Below the pieces are notes generated by a model, which had not been told where the DNA came from, made no database searches, and saw nothing but the letters and a program-made list of their open reading frames with translations. Both the position numbers and the translations under genes were made by a program. A DNA stretch of 64,000 bases from Endozoicomonas sp965261315 (GTDB lineage Bacteria > Pseudomonadota > Gammaproteobacteria > Pseudomonadales > Endozoicomonadaceae), in NCBI GenBank assembly GCA_965261315.1, contig CBDHDM010000107.1:13524-77523 (forward strand), written 5' to 3'. Position 1 is the first letter of the stretch. Each line of letters begins with the position of its first letter. This document shows positions 1 to 10,034 of the stretch, piece after piece.

Positions 1-155
1 CTTCGAGCAGTATCTTCACTGACAAATACTAGGGTTTTGTCAATTTCAGTTGCACTGGCTTGATTGATATTCAGACGGTTGGACTCTCCAGCATGGGCTG
101 AAGCAGCCAGAGTAGAAAGCAGAATTGCGGCACCAAGACTTTTTAGAGAAGACAT
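1..155 (-). CDS. ComEA-like helix-hairpin-helix protein, N-terminal part
   Basis: Only the first 51 codons lie in the window; the gene runs off the left edge. The start ATG (153-155 on the minus strand) is preceded by a good AAGGAG ribosome site. The product begins with a Sec signal peptide (MSSLKSLGAAILLSTLAASAHA) and continues with LNINQASATEIDKTL, the opening of the helix-hairpin-helix fold seen in small ComEA-family periplasmic DNA-binding proteins (consensus VNINTASAEEL). The family binds DNA without sequence specificity; ComEA proper takes part in DNA uptake, but short stand-alone homologues are common and their role is less certain. The second hairpin is outside the window. Confidence 0.7.
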   Translation of the reverse strand, partial: MSSLKSLGAAILLSTLAASAHAGESNRLNINQASATEIDKTLVFVSEDTAR

Positions 156-335
156 GAGTATTACTCCTTAACAGCATTTACTCGTTATTGATTTAATAGT
201 CCTACTAATCGGTTTAGCTCATGGTGCGGGCTGGGGCAAACAGTCAGCGCTGTTGAGGTGCCAAATAGCCTCAATCATGGATATTCAGCTTCGGAGGGCG
301 TTTTACAAGGGAAAGTGTCAAGTTTCAGACACTGA

Positions 336-357
336 AAACCGGCCATAAGGCCGGTTT
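336..357 (-). terminator. Hairpin terminator after the autotransporter gene
   Basis: A perfect 9-bp stem (AAACCGGCC / GGCCGGTTT) with a 4-base loop lies 27 bases past the autotransporter stop codon. Read on the minus strand it is followed by only a short T stretch, so it may be a modest terminator. Confidence 0.6.
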
Positions 358-383
358 GTGGAGGTTAGTTAGCTATCAGCTGA

Positions 384-3300
384 TTAGAAGTCATACCGCA
401 GCCTGGCTTTTACCGTGTCGGCTTTAAAACCACTCTGCCAGTTATGGTCATAGTTCAGTGACAGGGTGAAGTTATTGTCCATCCAGTACTCCACGCCGGC
501 ACTGGCCTGATAACGATTTTTCACCGCTTCAGGACCAAAGTAGGTGAAGGTACCACCGGAGTTCTCAAAGCCAATCTCTGTTTCTACGGCTTCAGCTTTG
601 AAATCATGCCATGCCATCAGGCTGACCTCGGGCAGGAGCTGGCCGGAACCCACGTCAAAGCTGGTCATGTAACGTACGCCCGCGCCCAGTTCCAGAGCCT
701 GGAGGCTGGTAGCGCCTACATTCGTGGCATTATAGCTATAGCTGTCGGTTTTCAGTCTGGTGAAGTTCATCCCCACACTGGGCTCAACCAGAGAGTCATT
801 GTTATTAAACAGGAAGCTCTTGCCTGCCAGAACACTGATCGCTACCTGATTGGAGTCAAACCGGGAATTCCAGCCAGTACCACTGAGGTCTGTTTTGCTG
901 GTGCCCACATTCAGGTTGGCATCGACAAAATAGTCCTGATTTCTCCAGCCTGCATACAGAGAACCGAGGTAAGTATCGGTTTCACTATTATTGCCACTGG
1001 TACCATTACTGGTCTGATTTGCAGTACTGGTGACCATGGTCATCCCCAGTCCCAGCGTCAGGTAGTCATTTACATCGCGGTCTGCCCCGAGAGTAAAGCC
1101 TTTACTGCGCAGGCTGTAGCCACCAAAGTCACCTTTGTCTTCCTGGTCACCATCGGAGTAAATAGCCCGAATCCACAGGGAATCAGGACGCAGGTAGTTA
1201 CCCGATGCTTCTTCATTGTCACCCGCTGAAATACCAGAAGCACCAGTCCGAAGATCAGAGATCCGGCTGAGTATGGTATTGATTGCTTCGTTCTGGGCAT
1301 TCTGGCTGGCAGCGATGCTGCTGCCAGGATCACCGGCAATCAGTAATTCAGCCAGCTGGGTCAGGCTGGCTTCATTGCCATCATAAATGGCGTTATACAA
1401 GTCAGGATTACTGGTATAGAGGTCAATCAGCCCCTCTGAGTTCTCTCCCTGGAAGGTGCTGATGGCATTAATTGCATTGGCCGTTGCGCCACCACTGGTG
1501 GCCAGTGTGCCAAGGTCAGTGACGGTTCCGGTAACACCAAACTCCGTACCTTCATTTTCATTAAAGGTGCTGTAATTAAACAGAATGGAGTCCGAGGACA
1601 CGGTGATATTGTCATCTGCGACAACAGAATCGGCATGAACCAGATGAACGTTTCCACCAGCGGTGCCTGGGTTGAAGTTGGCAATATTACGATCTTCAAC
1701 ACTCAGAGTAATGGCACTGTCTTCATTCAGGATCGCAGTGTCGGTGGCATCAACAACCGGTTCAGCAATATTGCGGGTGTTTTCATTCAGCACAACACTC
1801 AGGGTACCGTCCTGAACGTAATCACCTTCGATGGATACGGCATCGGTTGCGCCAAAAGCCAGTGTTCCGGACTCCTGAACATTCAGCGTGCTGCTGTCGT
1901 TAAAGCTGAAGATGTTGTTGTTGAGGGTAATGGTACCCGTGATATCAATGGTTTCTACATCATAGATATCACCATTGAGTTCACCGGCGGCCAGTTCAAT
2001 CTGGTCATTAATCTGGCTGCTGCCATAAATATCACCATTGATGACACCTGAATTGCCAGCTTCATCAGCGCCATTAATCAGGTCAAGGCGGCTATTAGCG
2101 GCTCGAAAATCCATGGCAACCGTACTGCCATCGGCAATCACCCTTAAGGCTTCCATTTCATCACCCGTTACCTGACCACCGCTCAGTGTACCGGAATTGG
2201 CGATCTGCCCCATGGTTGAGTCTGAAACTCTGATGACTGCACCCGTGGTAGAGGTAATGGAGCCAGAGTTGATCAGGCTTCCAACACTGGAGGCGCTATC
2301 GGAATCTTCTCCGCCAATATCAATAGCGACATCAATGGCTGCAATGAGTCCGGAGTTGGAAATCATGCCGCTAACGGTACTGTCATCAATATCGATGGCG
2401 TTTTCATCGGCCGTTATGGTGCCGCTGTTACCAATGTCACCATCTTCTTCAATTCGATCAATAGCGCTACCGGAAACTTTGATCCCGTCGGTATCTACCG
2501 TAATAGTACCTTCATTGAAAATATTCGTAGCACCATCGGTATTTTCAAGGAAAATACCATGAGTCGCTGCCTGAATGTTGCCATCAACATCATTGGTGAT
2601 GCTGCCCTGAAGGTTTGAGCCGGTAAGGAAAATGCCGCTTCCATAACCCGTTGGTACTTCTGGCTCAATGAGTTGCGCTGGGCCTTCTTCTTCAAAGGGT
2701 TCTATGTAACCCGCAATGATAGAGTTATTGTTGTATATGCTCTGGGCACTGACATCGCTGAGTTTAATACCATGTCTGCCTGCTGAAATTGTACCGGTAT
2801 TAGTGATGCTGTGTGCATCGTATACAGAAGAAAGGGAAATCCCACTGCCTCTGACAGTGTTGATGACGCCTTCACTGCCCATACCGATATCGCCATTAAT
2901 TGAGATATAGGGAGGTGTCTCATCACTGCTAGTGGTATGTTGTGCCGTCATGCCCTCATAGTCGCTGTTGATAGTGCCGTTATTGATAAAGCCAGTAGCA
3001 CTGCTATCGGTCAACAACATACCGTAACGGGCAGTAATTGTTCCGGCATTTTCCATCACACAGCTCATGATGACTTTATCAGCAGACATCCCGGTACCCT
3101 GGGATGGGTCGATAAACTGGATTGTACCCTGGTTGATAAAATCCTGAACGCCAATCACTTCCCGCAGCTCTATACCAACTATACTGCCATCCGTGACTGT
3201 GATACTGGCAGCTTCACTATTGACGACGTTGCCATTGAGTTTACTGTTGATTATCGTGATGCCTTTGTCACTCGCAGTGAGATCACCGCTATTGATAACG

Positions 3301-6300
3301 TGACCGCCGATAGCGCTGTTGCTGATATCAATGGCCGTTCCAAGAGAGACGTTGATATTACCGTGGTTTTCAAAGTTGGCAGCGCCATCTTCCGTCTCGC
3401 CACTGGTGCCGATATCGGTTCGCTCAACGACGATGCCATTCTGTCCAGCGGTTATTGAACCTTCGTTATAGAAGTAACCGCCAATTTTAAAGCGGTGATC
3501 ATCTTGTTGTTCCTCTTCTTCATTGTTGACATTTTCCTGTGGTAGCTCGGTCTTGAGGCCCTCCAGGATAATGCCACTTTCGGCCACTGTGAGATTTCCG
3601 GAATTCGAGAAATTCCCACCGATGCGGCTCTTCTGAAGCAGGAAACCGTGATGGATGGAGTCAATACTACCGCTGTTCGCCAGATTCGTGCGGATGTCCA
3701 CATAATCCATATCAAACCCGTTACCGTCACGGTCGCTATCTTCACCCGATTCCGGTTCCCGGGTTGTTAAGGCGCCTTCATTGATGAGGCTACCCTTTAT
3801 AACCATGTAGACAGGGGCCCTTTCATCCTCATCTGAATCGCCATCGAGCTCAAAGGCATTATCACCACTGGTAATGGAGCCATAGTTTTCTACATTGCCA
3901 TCAATATTGGTTTCACTCAGATCAATACCATCATGATTTCGAGCGATCAGATCGCCGTGGTTGATCAAGTCTCCCCGAACAGCAATGGACTCATCATCGT
4001 TCAGTTGGTGAACAATATCGCTGTCATGGATAATGATGGCATCAGAATAAACATCAATGGTCGCACTGGTATCGTTGTAGACGGTACCCTCAACCATCGA
4101 ATTCTCAATATAAATTCCTTCTGTACCCTGAACGGTGATGTTGCCGTAATTCAGGATACTCCCATGGACATCAGAATCGCGGACGTAAAGACCGTGTTCA
4201 ACTTCGTCGTCGTAATCATCATTCGCTTCTGACAGTTGGGTCAGGGTACCAAAATTCTTCAGGTCACCTTCAATAACACTATCACTGATATGGATTGCAG
4301 AGCCTTCTTCACCAGCGGTAATATCGCCTTCATTGATAAAATCACCACGGATAAAAACGTTGTCCTGAAGTGAAATGCCATGGGTGTCGATGGATGTCAG
4401 GTTGCCACGGTTAATGAAGTCTCCCCGAACCGTGGTGTTGTCAAGGTGGATCGCTTCATCATAAGCATTGATGGTTCCGACATTCTCAAAGATGCCGCCA
4501 ATATCGGAATGGCTAGCGAGTTCCAGCTCTCCATCGTAGTAATCGTAGTAGTAGTAGTGCCCACTGATGGAAATCCCCCTTTGCAGGGCCTCAATCTCCA
4601 TAGGCTCAAACTGTTGATTGCCGGATGCCATGACAGAAATTTGCTCCTGACTGTCGGCATACACCAGCTTATGGGTTTCTGCGCCGCTGTTATGGGCGCC
4701 GGTATTGATCAGGATGACCTCTCCGGGATGCACTTTGAGTACTTCTGATGAGAACCCTTCATCATCATTGTGAAGCTGGACGTACTGAACCATGGGGCCT
4801 TCATTGCTAACCTGAAACCAGGTGTCGTTATGGTCATCAACGCCCATGGAGGTGAGACGAACCTCGCCGGTTTCGGACGTTGGGAAGGCGTATGGCTCAA
4901 GGTAGTATTCACCCTCTCCATAGCGGAGTTCGGTGCTTGCGGTCAGATTCCCTTCATTATAAAAACTGCCATTGGAATCGATGGCAGAGAGTTTTATGGC
5001 ACTGCCCGCTTCTGACTGTATATCACCGTGGTTTTGAATGGCACCGCCAAATTGTGTGCGATTGATATCAATACCATCGGTGCCCGCATTGATGGTACCA
5101 GAGTTACTAAATACACCACCAATGGATGAGTTATAAAAGGGGTCTTCGCCCTCGGGTTCTTCATAACGACCTTCAATGGAAATACCGGTTCTACCTGCGA
5201 TAATACTGCCGTTATTTACAAAAACGTCGGTGACGATAGTCCGGTCGAAGTCAACCCCTTCATCCGCCACATCCATATTACCGGACAAGATCACCGACCC
5301 ACCGATGGTGGTGTCGTCAATATCCACACCATCCTCACCAGTGATGGTCACCGTTGCCGGGTCCAGAGGGCCCATTGCCGCCTGAGTGATGATGCTGCCC
5401 CCGATATCACTATCATCAACACTCAGGGCATCGTAATCCGGGTGGGCAGAGAGAAAGCTGACCACAATGCTGCTATCCACAGTGCTATCTTCAAGGTCGA
5501 TGGCGTTGTCATGGGTGGAAATAATATGACCTGAGCTGATAACGCTGCCTTTAACATGAGCATCATTTTCCAGGAAGATGCCATTATCCCCGGTCTGAAT
5601 AACCCCGCTCTCGGAATTGACAATGCTGCCATCAATGGTCGCGCCATCTACATGGATGCCATAGGTGTCTGCAATAATGTCGCCGTGGTTTTCAATGCGT
5701 CTGGAAACGGCATTATCAATGACCTGAATGCCATTGGCGGTGTAACCATTGTTAAAGGCATCGCCATCGTGCTCAAAGCCGGGCTGGACCTGAATGAGGC
5801 CAGAATTGACAATGCTGCCGACGGTGCTTTTATTCTCCAGTGAGATACCTGACCGGGTATGTTTATTACCGACCTGGTCAACGATAATGTTACCGTTATT
5901 AATAAGTTCGTTAGTGGAGCTTTTGTCTTTTAGTTGAATACCGGTGCGGCCAGCGCTGATTGTCCCACCCGCAGTGTTTTCAAGCACCTGAATATTGGCT
6001 TTGTTTTTAAGGAAGATGCCCTTTTTCTTGGCGGTAATATTATTCTGGTTTGTCAGTGCCCCTTTTATTTCACTTTTTCCAGAGAGGATAATTCCATGGT
6101 TGCTCAGTCCGTCAATTTCACCGGTATTAATTACATCCTTCTCAACCAGGGTTTCTTTTATTTCGATCCCTGAGTTACCGCTGATAACGCCTGCATTTTC
6201 AAAGTCTTGGCCAATGGTGGCGTTGTTGATGAAAACACCAACGCCATCTGCACCTATATTACCTTCTTCACTGTTAACGACGCCGCCATTATGTACAAGT

Positions 6301-6947
6301 ATGAAATCAGCTTTTCCGTTATTGGTGATGGATTGCTCAACGGTTGCGTTATTGACGACCACAAAGCCGATTTCACCATTATTAATAATCTGGCCACCGA
6401 CCGATGCGCCATCCTCCAGATAAATACCTTGATGAATATCACCCGTTTCTGTATTGATGATATCCTGTTCAACACGACTGCCAGACCCCATCAGGTTAAC
6501 TCTCGTCAAGTTGCCATCGTTAACGATGGAACCATCAACCTGGGTAGAACTGCCCTGTATGCCAGAGACTTCCAGGTAACGCATGCTGCCCAAATTATGG
6601 ATGTTTGCAGTAACGCTGGCGCCATTACGAATGTTGAGGTCTTGGGTCATATTACTGTTGATGAAGGAACCTTCCAGTGTTCCACCGCTCATCCAGAAGT
6701 CACTCATGCCATCATTATTGATGACATTGCCGACAACATGACCTTCAATGCCTATATCATTGATAGTGCCACTTGCGGTGGTGATTCCTCCATCACAAAA
6801 CTCACCCTGACTGACATGAATATTGCCACCCGGGTTAGGAGGAGGGCAGGTACCTGCTGATGCTGTGGAAGTGAAACTTTGAATGGAAATGAGGATGGCG
6901 GAGCTTAACAGGGTCCGCGTAAAGCTATCCTTACGAATACTGTCCAT
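384..6947 (-). CDS. Giant type V autotransporter with beta-helix passenger
   Basis: Predicted 2187-residue surface protein of the classical autotransporter (type Va) kind. A Sec signal peptide ends near residue 31 (STASAG). The passenger, about residues 32-1880, is made of dozens of degenerate units of roughly 20-25 residues with the pattern 'xxNxGxIxxxxxGIxLxxxxIxGxxxN', typical of a right-handed parallel beta-helix, and is rich in Asp, Asn and Gly. The last ~270 residues have the alternating pattern of the 12-stranded outer-membrane barrel and end in RLRYDF, the aromatic C-terminal signal recognised by BamA. No protease triad or known adhesin motif was recognised, so adhesion or host contact is only inferred. 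The gene stands alone, with a hairpin terminator after it and a 199-base AT-rich promoter region before it. The many antisense reading frames are by-products of its repeats. Confidence 0.9.
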   Translation of the reverse strand: MDSIRKDSFTRTLLSSAILISIQSFTSTASAGTCPPPNPGGNIHVSQGEFCDGGITTASGTINDIGIEGHVVGNVINNDGMSDFWMSGGTLEGSFINSNMTQDLNIRNGASVTANIHNLGSMRYLEVSGIQGSSTQVDGSIVNDGNLTRVNLMGSGSRVEQDIINTETGDIHQGIYLEDGASVGGQIINNGEIGFVVVNNATVEQSITNNGKADFILVHNGGVVNSEEGNIGADGVGVFINNATIGQDFENAGVISGNSGIEIKETLVEKDVINTGEIDGLSNHGIILSGKSEIKGALTNQNNITAKKKGIFLKNKANIQVLENTAGGTISAGRTGIQLKDKSSTNELINNGNIIVDQVGNKHTRSGISLENKSTVGSIVNSGLIQVQPGFEHDGDAFNNGYTANGIQVIDNAVSRRIENHGDIIADTYGIHVDGATIDGSIVNSESGVIQTGDNGIFLENDAHVKGSVISSGHIISTHDNAIDLEDSTVDSSIVVSFLSAHPDYDALSVDDSDIGGSIITQAAMGPLDPATVTITGEDGVDIDDTTIGGSVILSGNMDVADEGVDFDRTIVTDVFVNNGSIIAGRTGISIEGRYEEPEGEDPFYNSSIGGVFSNSGTINAGTDGIDINRTQFGGAIQNHGDIQSEAGSAIKLSAIDSNGSFYNEGNLTASTELRYGEGEYYLEPYAFPTSETGEVRLTSMGVDDHNDTWFQVSNEGPMVQYVQLHNDDEGFSSEVLKVHPGEVILINTGAHNSGAETHKLVYADSQEQISVMASGNQQFEPMEIEALQRGISISGHYYYYDYYDGELELASHSDIGGIFENVGTINAYDEAIHLDNTTVRGDFINRGNLTSIDTHGISLQDNVFIRGDFINEGDITAGEEGSAIHISDSVIEGDLKNFGTLTQLSEANDDYDDEVEHGLYVRDSDVHGSILNYGNITVQGTEGIYIENSMVEGTVYNDTSATIDVYSDAIIIHDSDIVHQLNDDESIAVRGDLINHGDLIARNHDGIDLSETNIDGNVENYGSITSGDNAFELDGDSDEDERAPVYMVIKGSLINEGALTTREPESGEDSDRDGNGFDMDYVDIRTNLANSGSIDSIHHGFLLQKSRIGGNFSNSGNLTVAESGIILEGLKTELPQENVNNEEEEQQDDHRFKIGGYFYNEGSITAGQNGIVVERTDIGTSGETEDGAANFENHGNINVSLGTAIDISNSAIGGHVINSGDLTASDKGITIINSKLNGNVVNSEAASITVTDGSIVGIELREVIGVQDFINQGTIQFIDPSQGTGMSADKVIMSCVMENAGTITARYGMLLTDSSATGFINNGTINSDYEGMTAQHTTSSDETPPYISINGDIGMGSEGVINTVRGSGISLSSVYDAHSITNTGTISAGRHGIKLSDVSAQSIYNNNSIIAGYIEPFEEEGPAQLIEPEVPTGYGSGIFLTGSNLQGSITNDVDGNIQAATHGIFLENTDGATNIFNEGTITVDTDGIKVSGSAIDRIEEDGDIGNSGTITADENAIDIDDSTVSGMISNSGLIAAIDVAIDIGGEDSDSASSVGSLINSGSITSTTGAVIRVSDSTMGQIANSGTLSGGQVTGDEMEALRVIADGSTVAMDFRAANSRLDLINGADEAGNSGVINGDIYGSSQINDQIELAAGELNGDIYDVETIDITGTITLNNNIFSFNDSSTLNVQESGTLAFGATDAVSIEGDYVQDGTLSVVLNENTRNIAEPVVDATDTAILNEDSAITLSVEDRNIANFNPGTAGGNVHLVHADSVVADDNITVSSDSILFNYSTFNENEGTEFGVTGTVTDLGTLATSGGATANAINAISTFQGENSEGLIDLYTSNPDLYNAIYDGNEASLTQLAELLIAGDPGSSIAASQNAQNEAINTILSRISDLRTGASGISAGDNEEASGNYLRPDSLWIRAIYSDGDQEDKGDFGGYSLRSKGFTLGADRDVNDYLTLGLGMTMVTSTANQTSNGTSGNNSETDTYLGSLYAGWRNQDYFVDANLNVGTSKTDLSGTGWNSRFDSNQVAISVLAGKSFLFNNNDSLVEPSVGMNFTRLKTDSYSYNATNVGATSLQALELGAGVRYMTSFDVGSGQLLPEVSLMAWHDFKAEAVETEIGFENSGGTFTYFGPEAVKNRYQASAGVEYWMDNNFTLSLNYDHNWQSGFKADTVKARLRYDF

Positions 6948-7146
6948 AGTGTCCCGTCTTGGCTTTATTGTTTTATTGTCGTCTACGTCATGCAGGCGAA
7001 TAGATAAGAGGCATTTGATCCTGAAACCAGTAAACTATAACGGGTTCACATTTACAATAAAAATGTATAACAAGTATTTACATTGATATAACTTTGTGTA
7101 AATACCCTTTCAAGAGTATGGCTTTTGTATAAAGGATAAACAGAAA

Positions 7147-7965
7147 GTGCTGAGATTCATCGCATTCGGAATACTGGCTTCAATTCTTCTGTCTGGTTGT
7201 CAAAGCCAGCCATCAATCCCTGAAGTCAGTTATACGGATTTCGATCAGGCAATGCAGCCTGCTGTTTTTGATACCGGTTTTTTCCCTGTTTATACCTGGG
7301 CACCTGAAAGCCCTTCTGGCAGTCAGCTCAGGATTTACATTGAAGGGGATGGCAGGGCATGGCTACGGTCGGGCCGAGCCTCTTTTGATCCGACCCCGGT
7401 GAATCGTCTTGTTCATCACCTGATGATGACAGATCCATTCCCGGATATCGCTTATCTGTCCCAGCCTTGCCAGTACATAATAAATTCTGCCTGCAATAAA
7501 AATGTCTGGACGTTTGAGCGCTACAGTCAAAAAGTCATTGAAACAATGAACCGTGTGGTGTCTGAAATAAAAAAGAAAGGTGGTTATGAAACGCTGGAGC
7601 TGGTGGGTTATTCGGGAGGCGGTGCCATCGCATTGTTATTGGCAGCGACAAGAGATGACGTTATCTCCGTTCGAACCGTCGCGGGTAACCTGGATCCCCA
7701 CTTTACCAATCGGCTACATGCGGTTTCAGCGATGCCTCTGGCTTTGAATCCTGCCGATTATAAGAAAAAGCTGGTTGATGTGCCTCAGGTTCATTTTGTG
7801 GGGGCTAATGATTCAGTAATATCTGAGGAAGTGAGTCGTCATTACGTAAATACTATTAAAGACACATCCTGTGTCACGATTAGATCCATTGAAGCAGGCC
7901 ATCAGCAGGGTTGGGTCAGCGAATGGTCCCGACTGTTATTTATCCAGCCTGAATGCAAAAAATAG
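7147..7965 (+). CDS. Putative alpha/beta-hydrolase lipoprotein
   Basis: 272-residue protein with a GTG start. The N-terminus is a lipoprotein signal: a hydrophobic stretch followed by the lipobox LLSGC with Cys about residue 18, so it is probably membrane-anchored facing the periplasm. The motif GYSGGG near residue 155 is the nucleophile elbow (G-x-S-x-G) of alpha/beta hydrolases, and a late His (EAGHQQGW) could complete the triad. The substrate cannot be told. It is convergent with pabB, 7 bases separating the stop codons. The upstream region, shared with the divergent autotransporter gene, is AT-rich. Assignment to the fold is fairly safe; enzyme activity is inferred. Confidence 0.7.
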   Translation: MLRFIAFGILASILLSGCQSQPSIPEVSYTDFDQAMQPAVFDTGFFPVYTWAPESPSGSQLRIYIEGDGRAWLRSGRASFDPTPVNRLVHHLMMTDPFPDIAYLSQPCQYIINSACNKNVWTFERYSQKVIETMNRVVSEIKKKGGYETLELVGYSGGGAIALLLAATRDDVISVRTVAGNLDPHFTNRLHAVSAMPLALNPADYKKKLVDVPQVHFVGANDSVISEEVSRHYVNTIKDTSCVTIRSIEAGHQQGWVSEWSRLLFIQPECKK

Positions 7966-7972
7966 TGCCGGG

Positions 7973-9388
7973 TCAATGAGCTTGGTTGAGAAACTCTTTT
8001 TCCAGTGCATTCATAAGGTTTTTCACTTTAGTAATGGATTCCTGATATTCGTCTTCACAGTCCGAATCCGAAACAATAGCTCCACCACCCCAGCAGTGCA
8101 GTTCCCCATCTTTTGCCAGAATGGTCCGGATGGTAATGCTGGTATCCATATTCCCATCGCAACTGATATAACCGATGGAGCCGCAATACACCGTTCTTGC
8201 GACCGGCTCCAGTTCACGGATAATTTCCATGGATCGGATTTTCGGGGCACCGGTAATGGAGCCTCCGGGGAATGTGCTGTTCAGCAGATCAAACGCATCC
8301 TGATTGTCTGCCAGCTCACCGGTTACCGTACTGACCAGATGATGAACGTTGGCATAGCTTTCAAGAGCGAACAGGCGTGGGACAGAAACCGTTCCAGTTT
8401 TACAGACTTTACCCAAATCGTTTCTCAACAAGTCCACAATCATCAGGTTTTCAGACTGGTCTTTCTGGCTCCTCTGTAACTCTTTTGCAATGGCGATATC
8501 TTCTTCTGGTGAACGGCCCCGTGGCCGGGTTCCCTTGATTGGGTTGGTGGCAATATGGCCATTTTCAAGACGGATGAACTGCTCCGGGGAGTGACTGAGT
8601 ATCGCCAGATCAGGACGTGAGATATAAGCAGAGTATGGGGCTTTACTGATCGTTCTCAGGTGTTTGAACGCTTCCCAACTGTCACCACTGAAGGGCGCGG
8701 TAAAACGTTGTGTCAGATTGACTTCATAGCAGTCACCAGCAGAGATATAGTCCTGAATTTTCTGGAAAGAAGACTGATACTCTTCTCTGGTCTGTGTTGG
8801 TTTGAAGCACTCAAGAAGCCTGAAATCGTCACTGCTCGTTCGATCAATAAACTGATCAATGGCCTTCAGGATTTTCTCTTTCAGGGCATGATCAATGTCC
8901 GGGTGGAATACCAGTGATGTCTGTCGCTCCTTGTGGTCTGCAATCAATGCCCATTGGTATAGACCGATGGACATATGGGGAGTGTTGATTGCCCGATGGG
9001 CAATTCGATCCGGTTCCAGTTGCTCACAAAGTTCATAGCCCCAGAAACCAACCATACCACCAGTAAAAGGCAGTCCCTCGTTATCCACTTTGCTCATTCT
9101 ATGAAAATGAGTGGATAATTGAGAAAAAGGCGTGTTTTCTGGAAACCGCTCAACTTTATGTTGAATACAGTCTTCAATAATCAGATCCCCCTCCGGCATC
9201 AGGGTGAAATGCATAGCCGGAGCAGCCGTCATTATGTCATAACGACTGAAGTGGTCTTTATACACGGCTTTGCTGCCATCAAATGCAGAGCTGTCAAGAA
9301 AACATGGATAAGGTAGATTAACAAAATGCTCAAAATAGAGGCTGGTGTCGTCTTTATATTCCAGTTCCAGAATCGTCAGAGTTTTCAT
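7973..9388 (-). CDS. pabB: Aminodeoxychorismate synthase component I
   Basis: 471-residue chorismate-binding enzyme of folate synthesis: with the PabA glutaminase it converts chorismate and glutamine to 4-amino-4-deoxychorismate, the precursor of p-aminobenzoate. The C-terminal half has the family signatures PIKGTRPRG, IVDLLRNDLG and FPGGSITGAPK. The lysine in PIKGT is the PabB-type catalytic residue; anthranilate synthase TrpE has PIAGT there. Length matches the family (about 450-470). The N-terminal half includes GGMVGFWGYEL, the typical strand near the regulatory pocket. It is a single-gene unit; pabA and pabC are not in the window. Confidence 0.93.
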   Translation of the reverse strand: MKTLTILELEYKDDTSLYFEHFVNLPYPCFLDSSAFDGSKAVYKDHFSRYDIMTAAPAMHFTLMPEGDLIIEDCIQHKVERFPENTPFSQLSTHFHRMSKVDNEGLPFTGGMVGFWGYELCEQLEPDRIAHRAINTPHMSIGLYQWALIADHKERQTSLVFHPDIDHALKEKILKAIDQFIDRTSSDDFRLLECFKPTQTREEYQSSFQKIQDYISAGDCYEVNLTQRFTAPFSGDSWEAFKHLRTISKAPYSAYISRPDLAILSHSPEQFIRLENGHIATNPIKGTRPRGRSPEEDIAIAKELQRSQKDQSENLMIVDLLRNDLGKVCKTGTVSVPRLFALESYANVHHLVSTVTGELADNQDAFDLLNSTFPGGSITGAPKIRSMEIIRELEPVARTVYCGSIGYISCDGNMDTSITIRTILAKDGELHCWGGGAIVSDSDCEDEYQESITKVKNLMNALEKEFLNQAH

Positions 9389-9437
9389 ACAGGTGTCCGA
9401 ACAAAACAGCCGGCATTTTAACTGGAGCCGGAGTGCA

Positions 9438-9495
9438 ATGTCATTTCTTGTGGTGCTTTCTTACAGACTATGGCTCCACCATCAAGAAATGACAT
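9438..9495. repeat. Long imperfect inverted repeat
   Basis: Arms ATGTCATTTCTTG (9438-9450) and CAAGAAATGACAT (9483-9495) are perfect complements, and the pairing continues inward for five more bases (TGGTG / CACCA) past a one-base bulge, leaving a ~21-base loop. It lies between the pabB start and a decayed amidohydrolase gene. No T tract follows on either strand. It may be a short mobile or repetitive hairpin. Confidence 0.6.
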
Positions 9496-9569
9496 AGTGA
9501 CTATTTTTATTGATCAGCCATGAGCATATAGAGTTTCTGCCATTCTTCCACTGATATATCAGAATAATT

Positions 9570-10034
9570 ATGAAAGTTATTGTTTTCCTATCAGTTATTT
9601 TTCTAATGACAGGTGTCAGGGTGGTATATCCAAACAGTTCGAATGCAGCTGATTTGATTTTTACCCACGGTAATATCATCACCATGGATGATGCTTTGCC
9701 TCGTGCAGAAGCCATTGCAGTAAAAGGTGGAAAAGTTGTTTATGTAGGTACCAGCCAAAAGGTAATGGAGTTGGCTGGAGAGCACAGTGAAGTCATCGAT
9801 CTGGGTCTTTGGGCGTATCCGAACGAAGAGGATGAAAGCCAGATTGAGTTCCTGAAAAAACAGTACCGTTTTGACCCTGAACGACTCATTGCTATTGCTG
9901 ATATGCAGGTTGCCGGTGACTTTACCCGGACAGGAAGTATCCAGACTGGTAAGGAGGCCGATCTGGTAGTGATTGATCAGGATATCCTGTCGGTTCCCAT
10001 ATTGATCCTCTTAGAAGTATTCATGCTGGTGTAG
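9570..10034 (+). pseudogene. Amidohydrolase (AepA/YtcJ-like) remnant with large internal deletion
   Basis: The 154-codon frame begins like a secreted AepA/YtcJ-type amidohydrolase: a hydrophobic N-terminus, then ADLIFTHGNIITMDD and AIAVKGGKVVYVG. It ends like the C-terminus of the same family (TGSIQTGKEADLVVIDQDI). The normal family length is about 550-600 residues. The middle, including the HxH metal site and the rest of the catalytic barrel, is missing; after EVIDL the sequence jumps to unrelated-looking sequence. The product therefore cannot be an active hydrolase. The deletion left the frame open, so a short protein could still be made. Its 3' end overlaps the convergent coiled-coil gene. 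Confidence 0.75.

Noticed and set aside
606..6860. Many long open frames on the plus strand opposite the autotransporter gene
   Set aside because: They mirror the repetitive coding sequence, lack ribosome sites and resemble no protein family; the minus-strand frame has signal peptide, beta-helix and barrel.
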